Shown here: positions 10,401 through 25,400 of the stretch, in pieces | Position numbering within the stretch: the stretch's first letter is position 1 | Layout: each line of letters starts with the position of its first letter | Notes under the pieces: generated by a model | Databases searched by the model: none | What the model saw: only the letters and a program-made list of their open reading frames with translations | What the model was told of the DNA's origin: nothing | Position numbers and translations under genes: made by a program | Assembly (NCBI GenBank): GCA_021464415.1 | Contig: CM038471.1 | Location: forward strand, 34,569,234 to 34,633,233 | Direction of reading: 5' to 3' | From: Lonicera japonica | Taxonomy: Eukaryota > Streptophyta > Magnoliopsida > Dipsacales > Caprifoliaceae | Length of the DNA: 64,000 bases

Positions 10401-13400
10401 CAAAGCCTGTGAGCCCCCAAAAGGCCTCGTATTTAATTATCGACCATTTTTTACTTATATGGGTCTCCAAGGATCCCTATCTTTCGATGTGGGATGCCCC
10501 TTTTGAACTACAATTCCTCCTCCCAAGGGAACACTCCTTGCTCGCAGAGCATCACATATAATCTAAAACTTTAGACCTACTAATTACATATATTTTCCAC
10601 GATACAACAGATATTGCTCTCAGTGTGGTTCAGAGCTTCCCCGAACTTCTCTATTGTGACAAAGATTACAATCCTTTAATAACAATTGCTGGAGAGCCTT
10701 CTGCATTCCCAAGTGGCGCACACTTTAACTTGTGGCAGCGTTGGATCTACTCTCGTTAGTCAATTCTCTCTCCTTCTTTAATGTTTATTCCATGCATACT
10801 AATTTTTATTTTACTTTGAAGAAGTGGAGTAAATATTGTTGGATCTTTAATCTAAAATTTGGTTTATATGTGAAATAATTATTTGTTGTGGATTGTCGAA
10901 TAGTTCAGTGATTTGGGAAGTGTGAAGTAAAGTTGACTTTTTGGTAAAAATTTTAAAAACTTGATTTTAAAATCTCAATCAAACACCACCTAAAATTTAA
11001 TTAAAAAAATAAAAATAGAATATGTCACCTTAACCTACTATAATAAGTTAAAGGATTTGACATCTCACTAATATGTATTAATTATTATTAGTACCAATCA
11101 ATAAATAAAAAGAGAAAATAATTATTGAAAACTAATTAATATATATATATATATATATGTACATTCAGCTCCTGCCGTTTAATTTTTGGCATTATCATCC
11201 ATGTACTTCATATATATATATATGTCCTTTAGTTACATATAATTATTAAAAGGACAATTGCTACTGTTCGTACATCCATTTGATTATTTTTTTTTGCCAT
11301 GAGACATACACATATATGTACTTTACTTTATATATATTATTTATAAAAATATACAGTACACGGTGATATATATACATATATGTGTATTTATTTTATTAAG
11401 TTAAAGTTTTATGTGTTGTACGGTATGCGTATATAAATAAATCTTCTTAGAGCCTAAATTTTGGGTTATGTGGGGTAAGATATGGATATGGGTTTGTAAC
11501 CCAATTAACTTTAACCCAATCAGTTTAAATTTAAATATTTGTATAATTAAGTATATTATTTTGAGATGAATTAATTGAAGCGACGTGTCATCAAAGTGAC
11601 ATCTCTCGTGAAAATTATTTTATTTTAAAATATAAATAGTTGTATACTTGTAACTTATGTAAATTTTGACCGTTCCAAAGGAAGGTTGATTTTTTGTTTT
11701 TAACAGAATTGCATGTACACTTATGGTAATAAACATGTGATAATTATTCAGTTTTTCATGTGAACAATAAATCGGCCCAATGTAAGATTTATTATTCGAC
11801 ATACCCTTATTATCAGTGTTTGATTACTACAACAAGATATCAATTGTAAGTTAGTATTTTTATCCAAAGATAAAATATTAATGGAGCACCCGGTATCTTG
11901 AGATGTGAATTACCTTTATTTGAATTTATTATATTTGTCTTAAGATTTATGTGAGCTCGTTTTGTTTGTTTATTGTTGTTTTCTGTGGATTCAGCTATGA
12001 ATACTTCTGCTAATATTAGTGCTAGCATCAACTCTATTCGTATGTTAAATGACACAAATTTCAAATCATGGCAAGAGAACCTTCAAATAGTTCTAGGAGT
12101 CATGGATCTTGACCTTGCGTTAATGATTGATTCTCCCTCACCTCTTACGGATAAAAGTACTCCTGAAGAGAGAAAAGATCTAAAGAAGTGGGATAGATCG
12201 AATCGCTTGTGTGTCATGATTATGAAAAAATCCATTCCGGAAGCATTAAGAGGCACAATATCTGAAAAGATAATTACAGCTAAGGAGTTCCTTCCAGAAA
12301 TTGAAAAAATGTTTGTCAAGAACGAAAAGACTAAAATAGGTACGCTCTTAATAAACCTACTTTCAATGAGGTATAAAGGTAAGGGAAATATAAGAGAGTA
12401 TATCATGGAGATGTCTCATCTTGCTTCAAAATTAAGAGCACTTAAGCTAGAACTCTTTAAGGACTTGCTGGTGCATTTAGTTTTGATATCTCTTTCAACA
12501 CAGTTTAGCCAGTTTAAGGTGAGCTGCAATTTTCAGAAAGAGACTTGGTATCTGAATGAGCTCATCTCATACTGTGTTCAAAAAGAAGAAAGGCTAAAGC
12601 AAAATAAGGTAGAGAGTGCTCATATTGCCTTAACCTCTAAAAGTAAGGACAAGGGGAAGAAAAGAAAGAAGGATAAAGAAGCTGCAGATGTGGCACCACA
12701 AAAGAAACAAAAAAAGAAATCAGGTGAATCGGAAGTACTGAATGTTACTTTTATGGAGCTGAAGAGCACATAAAGAAGCATTGCTCCAACTTTCACGCAC
12801 GGCGTGCTAGGAAGGGTATGTTTCTTAATTTAGTTTGTTCTAAGGTTAATTTAAGTTCGCTACTTAGACACACGTGTTAGATAGATTCTGGTGCAATAAC
12901 TCACATCAGTGTGTCTATGTAGGGTTGCCTCCATTGCTGAAAGCCAAATGATGGTGAAAGACACATCTATGTAGGTGACGGAAAGACGGTTCAAGTTGAA
13001 GCAATAGGAAAATTTAGATTATTATTAAAGACTGGATTTTATTTGGATTTAAATGAAAAATGTATTGTACCGTCTTTTAGACGGAATTTAATTTCTATTT
13101 ATGCTTTAGATAAATTTGGATATTCTTGTTCATTCAGTGATGGAAAATTTAGTTTGTTTCATGATTCAAAATTGGTTGGGTCCGTTTCTTTGTCATATTA
13201 TGATAATCTTTATTCAATTGATACAAATACTTCATTTAATGAATCTCTACAATTAAGTACATGAGGTGTAAAAAGAAAATTAACCACTGAAAATTCAGCT
13301 ACATTATGGCACATGAGATTAGGTCATATCTCCAGATGGAGAATAGAGAGACTTGTGTCAAACGAAATTCTAGATCCCTTAGATTTCACAAATTTTGATG

Positions 13401-16400
13401 TTTGTGTTAACTGTATAAAGGGAAAACAAACCAACAAAAGGAGATTTGAAGCCAACAGGACTTCGGACGTCTTAGAACTTATGCATACGGACATTTGTGG
13501 GCCATTTCCAATAGTTGCTTGGAATGGTCAACAATATATTATAACGTTCATAGACGATGTTCCAGATATGGCTACATATACCTCCTTCATGAAAAGTCCC
13601 AGTCACTGGATATGTTCAAAAATTTTAAGGCTGAAGTTGAGAACCAACTCAACAAGAAAATCAAAAGCATCAGATTTGATCGTGGTGGTGAGTACTACGG
13701 TAGATATGACGGTTCAGGTGAACAACGTCCATGACTGTTTGCTAAGTTCCTAGAGGAATGCGGTATCGTCTCATAGTACACTATGCCGGGTTCGCCCACC
13801 ATGAATGGTGTTGCTGAAAGACGAAACAGGACGCTTAAGGACATGGTAAAGAGTATGATTTGTCATTCTACCTTACCATAATCACTCTAGGGAGAAACAA
13901 TTAAAACTACAGAATATATCCTTAACAGGGTTCCAACTAAAGCAACTGTTAAAACCCCTTATGAGCTTTGGACAGGGAAGAAGCATAGTTTAAAGTACTT
14001 ACTCATTTAGGGATGTCCAGCTGAGGCAAGGCCTTATAGGCCTAATGAGAAGAAACTTAACTCAAAAACAGTGAATTGCTATTTTGTTAGATATTTTGAA
14101 AGATCTAGAGGGTACAAGTTTTATGATTCCACGACTAAGTCAATTTTTGAATCGAAAAATACCCGGTTCTTTGAGGATGTAGAGTTTGTGGTGGGTGATA
14201 CAACCAGAGATTTTGTCTTTGAAAAAGAATATGTTGATATTCCGCAAGTGCCATTGGCAATGATCAGGTTTCTATTCCTGACTTTGTTCAAGACACAAAT
14301 CAAGATAATGTGAGAGAACATCCCATTCAAGAAATTGTCCCAAAAGAACAAACTCCACCACCTTAAGAACCTATGCCATTAAGGAGATCCACTAGATAAA
14401 GGAGAAGTGCGGTGCCAAATAACTACATTGTATTTCTCCAAGAACATGAGGTTGACATTGGAGTGATGGAAGATGATCCGATCAACTTCCGTCAAGCCAT
14501 AAAAAGTTATAATTCTCAGAAGTGGACTGATGCCATGAATAAGGAGATTAAGTCCATGAAGTACAATGACGTATGGGGTCTTGTCCCATTGCCAGAAGTT
14601 GCGAAACCCATTAGTTACAAATGGATATTTAAGACCAAGAGGGATTCGAAAGGTGATGTGAAAAGGTACAAGGCTCGTCTTGTTGCAAAGGGCTTTACAC
14701 AAAAGGAAAGCATCAACTATAAAGAAATTATCTCCGGTTTTCTCGAAATATTCTTTTAAGACTATAATGATATTAGTGGCGCATTTCGATCTTGAGTTAC
14801 ATCAGATGGATGTAAAGATAGCATTTCTTAATGGTAACATTGATGAGATGATCTATATGGTGCAACCGGAAAACTTTGTGGTGGGAGGCCCAAATAATAT
14901 GGTTTGCAAACTTAAGAAATTCATCTATGGGCTCAAGCAAGCATCTCGACAATGCTATTTCAAATTTCATCAAGTAATTATCTCATTTGGTTTTAAGATT
15001 AATTTGGTCGATGATTACATATATCATAAGTTTTGTGGGAGTAAGTATATTTTTCTGGTTTTATATGTCGATGACATTTTGCTTGCCAGCAACGATATAG
15101 GCATATTGCACGAAACCAAGAGATTTCTGACTAAGAATTTTGAGATGAAATATCTTGGTGATGCCTTTTTTGTGTTAGGCATACAGATACATTGAGATCG
15201 CTCTCGGGTTAGTTTAGGATTATCACAAAAGGGCTATAACGAAAAGGTTCTTAAGAGATATGGCATGCATAATTGTAAACCAGGTGATACCCCTGTGGCT
15301 AAGGGAGATAAGTTTAGTATTAGTCAGTGCCCTAAGAATGATTTTGAGGAAAATGAAATGCAAAAGATTCCTTATGCATCAGCAGTGGGGAGTCTGATGT
15401 GCGCTCAGGTATGTACGCGTCCGGATATTTTGTACATTGTTGGGATGCTAGGCAGATACTTAAGCAATCCAGGAATAGACCACTAGAAAGCAACAAAATG
15501 GATATTACGTTACTTACAGAGAACAAAAGACTACATGCTCACATATCGAAGGACAGACAGCTTGAGATCGTTGGGTATACTGACTTCGATTTTGCTGGAT
15601 GCCAAGATAGTATGAAATCTACGTCAGTTTATGTTTTTCTGCTGGCTGGGGGTGCTATTTCTTGGAAGAGTGCTAAACAATCTCTTATAGCCTCTTCTAC
15701 CATGGCGGCTGAGTTCATAGCATGTTATGAGGCATCCAACCATAGAATATGGCTGCAGAATTTTGTCACGGGATTGAGGATAGTGGATAGTGTTAAAAGA
15801 CTACTCAAGTTATTTTGTGACAATAAGTCAGCAGTCCTATGTCCCACGAACAACAGGAGTTCGGAAAAATCTAAGCATATAGATATCAAGTTTCTAGTTG
15901 TCAAAGAAAAAGTTTAGAGTGGACAGTTGTCTATAGAACACATCGGTACAAACTCCATGGTTGCAGATCTGTAAACACCTCATTTTGCGACCCCCGCAAG
16001 AATCCTAATTTTCAAAGAAATGAACACGCATGCATGCACGAGCATTCTTAGATGCACACATACTTTGTACATGTGATACAGGTCAAAGAAAAAAAGCCGA
16101 AAGGACCCCGGATGAAAAGTTACAGAATTATCAAAAATTGCCGGAACTGAAAATTGTCAAAACTCCTGAAAACTTGTGAAAGGAGAGTTATGAATTTTGG
16201 ATCATCCTCAAACTTTGAGAGCTGTTAGACATTACCATAAGGAGTAGCATATTCGAAAACTAGCTCAATCCGACGGTCGGATCTCCGAAAATTCAGAAAA
16301 TCATGAGTTTGTTTCGGGTGATCAAATGGAGGTCTTCTAGAAGTTAAAATGGTCTGAAAATTTTTCATTAGATAGGTATTATCATGAGTAAGAACATATT

Positions 16401-19400
16401 AAAAGTTCAGCTTTGTCGGACATGGGATCCTCAAGAATCAATTTGTCTATCGTGCAATTCTAGTTGAAATGGCCTTCGTATAAAATTAAAATAAATATAG
16501 GCCTTCCCGAAATCTGATCGACCTCAAATTTGGATATAATATAGAAAACATTTTGAGGGAAAACATATCCAAAATTCATCATAATCCAATGCCTAGAAGT
16601 TCAGTTATCGAGATTTTTGTATGCAAGTACGTTTCCTATGCGGGAACAAACTCTTTGTACCAATTCGAGGAGACCGAGTCCTTACCGAACTCCGATCGTC
16701 TTGAAATTTTTAAAGTTTCTAAAAGACTTATATTGTAAATATATATCCAAAATTCAACATGATCCAACGGTGAGAACCTTATTTCTCATGCAAACAAGGG
16801 ACCTTGTCTACAACAAGTACCTTTCCTACGCGGAAACAAACTCTTTGTACCAATCAGAACAAAAGGAGACCTTCCCGAATTCTGATCGACCTGAAATTTT
16901 TACATGATCTAGAAGACTTCCGTTTTCAACACGTATCCAAAAATCAGCATGATCCAATGGTGGTAAGGTTTCCCGATATGCTCCAAGAGTCGTAGTTGCA
17001 ATCTCTTTTCTTGCTCTCCAAGTATTTTTTCAACTATAAATAGACCCCCCCCTCCATTCATATTTTTCATCAACAATCAAGAGAATTTCATGGTATACAC
17101 CAATAAATACTTATTCTCTCCTTCCAAGGAGGTTCAAGTATAATTTTCTTTCTCTTCTTTTATTTATTTGTCGATTTTATAATTCATACTCTTATTTGCA
17201 TAATTTCTATCACTTAATAGCTTTTCAAAACCCTTTTTCAAATTGTTTTTCAAAACCAAAGGTGTATAATAAACCCTAATCTAATTCCAAAATAGTATTA
17301 TTACTTTCTTACTTTTTCAAAAGCTCGGATTAGCGGTATTGTTATACGAAGGAATCGATAATCGCTATATATCCAATCTAACTCATAGATTGCAGTGTGT
17401 ACGTGATAAATACTCGATTATGAAAGCATTATTGCCATCTATACCGGTTTAATCAATAGACTTTGGTATACGATTGCTCAACTCGTCTCATAAAATATCG
17501 AATATAAGATTCCACATCGAATAAGTTTCCGAAAAGCCCAAAGTTTTACATCACTTATTTCATTGCATCTACTATTGTCAAACTCTCTTTTCCAAATCAC
17601 ACACACACATTTATTTTCAAAATCATGGGCGAACTAGAAAACACATCGTTTTCATCCATTCTCTAAAATCCCGATTTCTAAGGCAAGCACGAAAAGCTGT
17701 AAAGTAATAGCAATAGCATGCAAGAATTGAATTATAACACACGCATATACTACTCAAGAAACCGAAAGGGCGAATTGGGTGCCTAACACCTTCCCGATTC
17801 GTAACTTAATCCCCGAACCTTCGAATCAACTAGTTTCGCATACATTGTGTGTAAGATGATATTTAGTCCATAAATACATCTCTTTTACACAAACCTTTTT
17901 TGTTTGTTTAGTAAAACAAACTGGCGACTCTTATTCTTTTAAAAACCAATTTTTAAAGCAACAACGGAATCGCAACCCACGAGGACCCCCGAGCGTCGAG
18001 AACGTGGGTTCTCATAGTGGTGACTCTGTTGGGGACATTTTAAGAGGGTTAGACTTTAAACAAGAGTAGAATATGTGTGGATAATTGTTTATGTTTGCAT
18101 GCTTTCTTTGTTGGCCTTAGTCTTAGGATAACGTAGGTGCGATTTAGGTGGATACCTTGATTCCCTTTTTTGTTTGTAATAATTGTTTGAGGAATTTTTT
18201 TTTTGAAAATTGAAAGTACTCGAACCCTAAAGCGCTTATCATAATGAATCTCCATAATTGTTATTTTGCACGCATTCACTATCATCATGTATTATCGCGA
18301 GTGTGAATTTACACTATCAACCTCGGGACTAAAGTCGTGACTAGGCCGTGGACTTATGGGTCTACACTAGCCAAAAGCGCATGGGACCACTCTTCTTGGC
18401 CAAGTACCAAACTGAGGTATATCGAGTGACGAAAACACTCACGTACCCAGAATGTATATCAAAAGGTCATTGCACGTACTCGCCCTTGGGGTATATAGCA
18501 ATACCTAGCCAAATAGGAGGGAGCCTTAAACCTTACCCCTTTCAACCACGCTTGCATACAGGATGCGTCAGCCTAGTACACACGAATTTTTGCATGTTTT
18601 TTTGACCGTCGGTCGTGAGATTAGTGAACAAAAGGCCTTATCATACAAACCAACTCTTGGTTTGGCAAATACGACCGGAGGCTGTCCAACCCCACCCGTA
18701 GAAATTCCTCACTAATAATCACTAGTAAGAATTTTTCTATCACTATTTTCATGAAAAGCAACTCTAAGAGGAGAGAATTTCCCGATTTTCAAAAGTGTTT
18801 TCTAAAAATGTTTTCCAAAAAATGAGTCATTTTTCAAAAACGAGTTTCCTAAAATAATTTCCAAAAATTGGAAGGTTATAAGGGCACCCCGGTATGTGTA
18901 TTCCTACCCTAAACCTGTCCACGAGGCTCTCAAGTTGTTACTGATGGTCTGTTTTCATTTGAACACCAAAAAGTTGTTTTTGATTTGCATTTCATCGTCA
19001 TACTCTTTTCCGAGAATTACCCAATTAATTGGTAAAAAGTATCATTTATCTAGAAAAGTCTCGCCACCCTTATGTCCCGATTTTTTCCACTACTCTCAGG
19101 TTTTCGTACCACACTGGCCGGCTGGGCTAGTAGGGATCGTACAGGTAGACTTATTAGACCAGACACACCTCTCACAATGCCGCCACGACGTGCTCTCGAT
19201 TTTGACAATGACCAGGTTGAGGAAAATGAAGGAGGGGGTAATGATACTGAGGGTCAACACCATACAGCGGATCTGCTGCCCGGTCCCGTTTTACCCATCA
19301 ACCCCGAAGCCTTATCTCCAGAACAACTGTACCAAATGATACAAAGTATGGCCCAATCTATGAAGACCATGGCCAATCTGCAGAGAACCACTTAGGCCCG

Positions 19401-22400
19401 TCTAGATACCTTACTTGCCGCTTGGGCACCTGCCGAGCCAAACCAGTTAAACCCTAATCGTGCTCATAATCAAGGCCGAGGCCAATCGATTCCCCCACCG
19501 TAACAGAATATTCTACCCTAACAAAATGTCCTACCCGTTCCCCCGCCTCACCTAGTCCTACCAGCACCAGATGCCATTAATATGTGGTTCCATCCTAAAC
19601 ATAATCAACTCCGACAGCACCATAATCCACTCTTCAAAGGGCACGAACCATATCCGTATATGGGGCAATATGCTGAGTCAGTAGTCGAACAGGCCAAGAA
19701 AAATGAGGCCATCACCCTATTGAAGGAACAAGTGAAGGCATTGAACCAAAAGGTGATTGATAAATTAGATGACGTGGTCGATCTCCAAAACTTGTCTCTC
19801 TTCCCCAAAGCCAGGTTGCCAGTGGGCTTTAAGCTTCCCAGCGTGAAAAAATTCTCGGGAAATAGTCCACCACACCTACATCTTAAGGCCTATGTCCATA
19901 CTATGCAATTATATGGGTTGAACGAGGCTCACTTAGCCCAGGGTTTTCATCAAACTTTAACAGGGCTCGCACACAGTTGGTTTCTGGGATTGGAAAAACA
20001 CAGGGTGGCTGATTGGAAGAGTATAGTAAAGGAATTCATGGAGCACTACAAGTCAAACGAAGAGCTGAAAGTCACTCGTAGACATCTTGAAATGGCTAAG
20101 CAGCGGGAAACTGAAAGTGTCAGTGATTTCATCACACGATGGAGAGAGTTAGCATCCTAAATGATCGATCGGGTCCTGGAAGAAGAGCAATTAGGGTTGA
20201 TAGTCAAAAATTTCAAGCCCGAAATCAGAAATGGCATGGGGCGACAGTACTTCAAAAAATACAAAGCTTTGATGCATGTGGGCAACGAAACTGAGGAAGA
20301 ACTGGCAAAGGCTGCTAAGGTTAAGAAAGCCTCGTCTCAGTACAAGAAAACTGCTTATACCATTAATCAAGTGTGGTCTTATCATAATCTGGGGTCTTAT
20401 CAGAGAAGTAATTTCCAGTATCCACGAGAACATGAACCTGCCCAAGGCCAAAGGCCCTGGAGGAAAAGCAAGGACCGACATTTCACACGTCTGCCAGCCT
20501 CACTAAGCAAAACCCTGGCTGCATTACAAGAAAGTGGAATCATGCGACCACTGGCCCCCCGGGATCCCCCCGACCCACTCCCTAATGGCTAGAGGGCCAA
20601 CGAATGTTGTGAATATCACCAAGGCCCAGGACACAGCACTGACCGATGCATAGCTCTAAGACACACCATCCAGGATCTAATCGAGTCGGGAAGAATCCCT
20701 GACCCAGAGCCACCAAATGTTGTGAAGAATCCACTCCCTAACCATGGAGGGGTCATCAATGTTGTATTAGTTAAAAATGAAGAATGTGATCCCATCTCCT
20801 TGATTAAGCCAGTAAGGGAGAACATAAGAAAGGCTATAACAGTTTACCGCGTTGAAGGCCGTGTAGGCTAAGGCTGGGTAAAAGAAGAGGAAGAAAACTT
20901 GGAAATCATGTTCAGAAATATGATGAAAGAAGTTTCGCAAGTTGCAAAGGAACCAGTATACGATTCTCACGTTAGCAAGTGGATGCAAGAAATAAAAATA
21001 CTGCCCGGATAAAGGTTGGGCAAGAATAATCAGGGCATGGCCGAACCTATTATTGTCCAAACTCAACTACGCAGGCAAGGTTTGGGTTACCAGGAAAGAA
21101 AAGTGAAGATCGGGCAAGATGCACCTAGTAGAAAGTGGTCCATCTCAAGAAAGATCACCCAAGCACACGTTGATACGATCAGCTTTGACTGGTCAAAGAT
21201 AGCCGCAGAATCTGATATGGCTGAGAACAAAAATTTAGATAAATGGATACAGCAGCTCACCCAATCAGGGAAGGTTTATCAAACCCAAGAAAAGGGAAAT
21301 GAAGAAAGCAAGAAGGAAGCATCTCAGCTCGAAAAAAGCCAAGTTGTTGAACAGCTGAAGAAAACGCAGGCTCAAATCTCCATTTGGGGGTTGTTAGTAT
21401 CTTCCAAACTCCATCGAGCAGCCTTCCTTAAGCTCATGGATGAAGCCATAGTCCCTATAGAATCAACTCCAGAATAGTTAACATCCATGATTAGGACTCT
21501 GGGTTTACAGAACAGTTTGTCTTTTACAAATGAAGACCTGTCGCCTTTAGGGAGAAATCATGACCAGGCTCTCCATATACCGGTTAAAACTAAGGGAAGG
21601 ATAGTTCCGAAAGTGCTTATTGATAATGGAGCAACCATAAATGTATGCCCACTCAAAACCTTTAAGGCTTTGGGACTTGATGAAGATAGCCTAGAAGAAT
21701 CGCCAGTGACAGTAAGGGCCTATGACAACACCAAAAGGTCAGTTTTGGGGTCCATGGAATTGAGCTTGCTGATTGGACCAATCAAGTTTTTGGTAGAATT
21801 TCAGGTCATCGACATACCATCAAGCTTTAACCTTCTACTCGGGCGCGTTGGGATACATGCTGTGGGAGCACTACCGTCCTCTCTGCACCAGAAAATCAAG
21901 ATCCCGGTAGGAGATGAAATTATTGTGATACATGGTGATTGTGACAAAACCATAATGCCTAAAGACACGCCAGTCTTAGGCATAGGAAGCCAAGATGTTT
22001 AGTTGGGGGGTTTTCAATATGAACCGAGGGTACAGGCTTTAACCTCACAGAAGATTACATACTTACCACTCGAAACAGTACCGTTTTTGAATGAGCAAGT
22101 AGTAGCAATGATGCATACCATAAGCTATATGCCAGGTCGAGGATTGGGAGATAGACATGTCGGGATAGCTGAGCCGATCGAACCTTATATGCAAGGAAGA
22201 AAATGCGCTGGGTTAGGTTTCCCATGCGACACAGAGGGTGAAATCGTGGATGATTCGGGTTGCGATATGATCAATACCTCTCTCAATAGGTTTTTTGTAA
22301 AAGAGGGGGGAAGATTTTTCATTTTGTGGTTTCCAAGAACCATGGGTCAATTTAGAAGGTAACAGAGTGTCGGGTTTTGAAATCTTTTTTATTGAAGATT

Positions 22401-25400
22401 TATACTATAAAGAAAGCCAGATGCACGATACCGAGAGTCGGGGTCATGACATAAAACTTCAGGATGTGAAAAACGAGTTGGAAGATATAGCAAGTATGAT
22501 GCAAAATCTGTTCGTTGAAGAGACGCAAATCATGGCAATTACTGAGGAAAAGCAAATATCAGACCCGGTCACACTGATCCGTCCAGTTAAAGAGGTGGGA
22601 AATTTGAGTGAGAAAGGGAGTGAAATTGTAAGGGATAAAATTGTGGGTAGAATGAGCGACTATAGGCTTTTAGGAGAATGTCTTAATGTTTTTGATAGCA
22701 TTGTCATTAATAAGATAGTATCAATTCCTCAGTATCCCAATGTGTCTTATATTACCTCAGCAGAAATCGAATCCATGAATGATATCCTAGAAAAACACGA
22801 ACAAAGAATCCAAATCGAGGAGGGTGAAACTATTGTAGTTAACCTAGGGACCGATGAGGATAGGAAAGAAGTAAAGATTGGGGCTGAATTGAGTAAAGCC
22901 GATGGTAAAGACTTGCATGAGCTGTTGAAAGAATATGCTGATGTCTTTGCTTGGTCCTATATAGACATACCGGGATTAAGCACGGGATATAGTAATGCAT
23001 GAAATCCACACTAAGCCAGAATGCTGGCCAATCAAAAAGAAACTCAAAAAGTTGATACCAGAATGGTCACTTAAAGTTAAAGAAGAAGTAGAGAAACAGT
23101 TGAAAGTGGGGTTTATTCGAGTAGTAAATTATTCGATGTGGTTGGCTAACGTGGTGCCAGTGCCGAAGCCAAACGGGAAGGTAAGGGTGTGTGTAGATTA
23201 TCGGGATCTCAACAAGGCCTGCCCAAAAGAAGATTTCCCATTACCTAACATTGATCTCATTGTGGATAACACTGCCAACCACGCCCTGAAGTCATTTGTT
23301 GATGGGTTTGCTGGTTACAATCAAATAAAGATGTACCCTGACCACCAGGACAAGACTGCCTTCATAATTCCATAGAGAACCTACTGTTATACAGTTATGC
23401 CATTCGGATTAAAAAATACCAGGGCAACATACCAAAGGGCTGCAACCACTTTGTTCCATGATATGATCCATAAATAAGTAGAAGTTTAGGTTGATGACAT
23501 GATCATTAAGTCTAAAGAGAGGGAAAGGCATCTTCCCGCACTCAAAGTCTTCCTTGATAGGGTAAGGCAATTCCAGATGAAGTTAAATCCACAGAAGTGT
23601 GTATTCGGGGTAACAAAAGGCAAGTTGCTAGGGTATATGGTTAGCAAGAAGGGAATTGAAGTAGACCCTGCCAAGGTAAAAGTAATTCAAGAAATGTCCG
23701 TACCACGCACTGAAAAGGAAATTAGAGGATTCTTGGGTAAGCTACAGTATATCAGCCGATTCATATCCCATCTCACGCAGAAATGTGAACCCATATTCAA
23801 GTTGTTGCAGAAGTGATCAGATGGCCAATAGAATGAATAGTGTCAGGCAGCATTTGATAAGATCAAAGAATATTTGTCAAATCCACCAGTCCTCGCTCCG
23901 CCACAACCTGGACTTCCCTTATTGTTGTATCTCACGGTCAATGAAACTGCTGCAGGGGCCATGCTAGCCCAACACATAGCCTAGAGTCGGAGAGAGCAGG
24001 CGATTTATTACATTAACAAGAAGTTATCACCTTATGAAAGGAATTATTCACCTCTTGAGAGATCATGTGCAGCCTTAATCTGGGCCACTCAGAAATTGCG
24101 CCACTATATGCTTGTGTTTTCAGTCACTCTTATAGCCCGACTAGACCTGCTGAAGTACTTGTTCAAAAAATCGGTGTTGACTAACCGCATGGCCAAGTGG
24201 GTATTCTTACTATCGGAGTTTGATATCACTTACATCACTTAAAAGGCGATTAAAGGGCAGATTATAGCAGATTTCTTGGCGGGTAACCCTATATTAGAAG
24301 GGGCAAAAGAGGAAGAATCCAAATTTTTGGATGAAATGGTTATGGTCACAGATATAGATGGTGAATGGCAATTGTATTTTGACGGGGCTGCAAACAAGAA
24401 CGGTTACGGGATAGAGATCCTCCTAATATTACCAGACCAGATTCACTCGCCATTGTCTTTTCGGCTCCAATTTGACTGCACCAATAATACTGCTGAATAT
24501 GAAGCTTGCATCGTGGGTTTGGAAATCGCGCTTGAAAAGGGGGTAACAAAGATACAAGTATTTGGGGATTCAGCTCTTATCATTCATCAGATTCTACGAA
24601 AGTGGAAAATCAAAGAAGAAAAGCTCATCCCCTACTTAGATCAATTGCAAGACGTGGCCAACAGGTTCGAAAGAGTTAGGTTTCACTATGTACCCCGCTG
24701 CCATAACAACTTTGCTGATGCGCTAGCAACTCTGGCATCAATGGTAGAAATTCCCGAAGATATGTAAACAATACAGATAGCCGTTGAGCAGAGGGAGATT
24801 CTTGCATACTGTCTAGTCATCGAAAGCGAAAATGAGAAAACGTTGGACCCATCGATCTGGTATTATGACATTTGGAGAATCTTAAAAGAAGAAAAATACC
24901 CTAAGGGCGCTGACAAGAAAACTTGGGTAGCACTCCGAAGATTAGCCGCTCAGTTCATTATTTGCTCGGAAAAATTATATAAAAGGAGTCACGATGGGAT
25001 ACACCTCCGATGCTTAAAACATGAAGAATTCCAACCAGTTATGGATGAGATTCATAGGGGTGAATGCGGACCCCACATGAGTGGGCACACCTTGGCCTCA
25101 AGATTGTCCGACAAGGGTATTACTGGACCACCATGCAACAAGATTGCAATGATCATGTAAGAAGGTGTCACCTATGTTAGGTTCATGCGAAATCTCAGAA
25201 GCTTCCTCCAAAAGAATTATACACTATGACAACCCCTGGCCCTTTTCAGTTTGAGGTATAGATGTCATCGGAAAAATATCACCGGCAGCAAGTAATGGAC
25301 ACGAATATATACTGGTAGCAATCGACTATTTCACAGAATGGGTAGAAGCTGAATCATATGCAAAGCTCGATGCAAGAAAAGTGGCAAAATTTATTCGAAG

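Noticed and set aside
10312..10418. Functional 5S rRNA gene
   Set aside because: It is shorter than 120 bp and too diverged in the internal promoter region.
10195..10561. Two overlapping frames in intron 2
   Set aside because: They run through the 5S-like repeat and are shadows of it.
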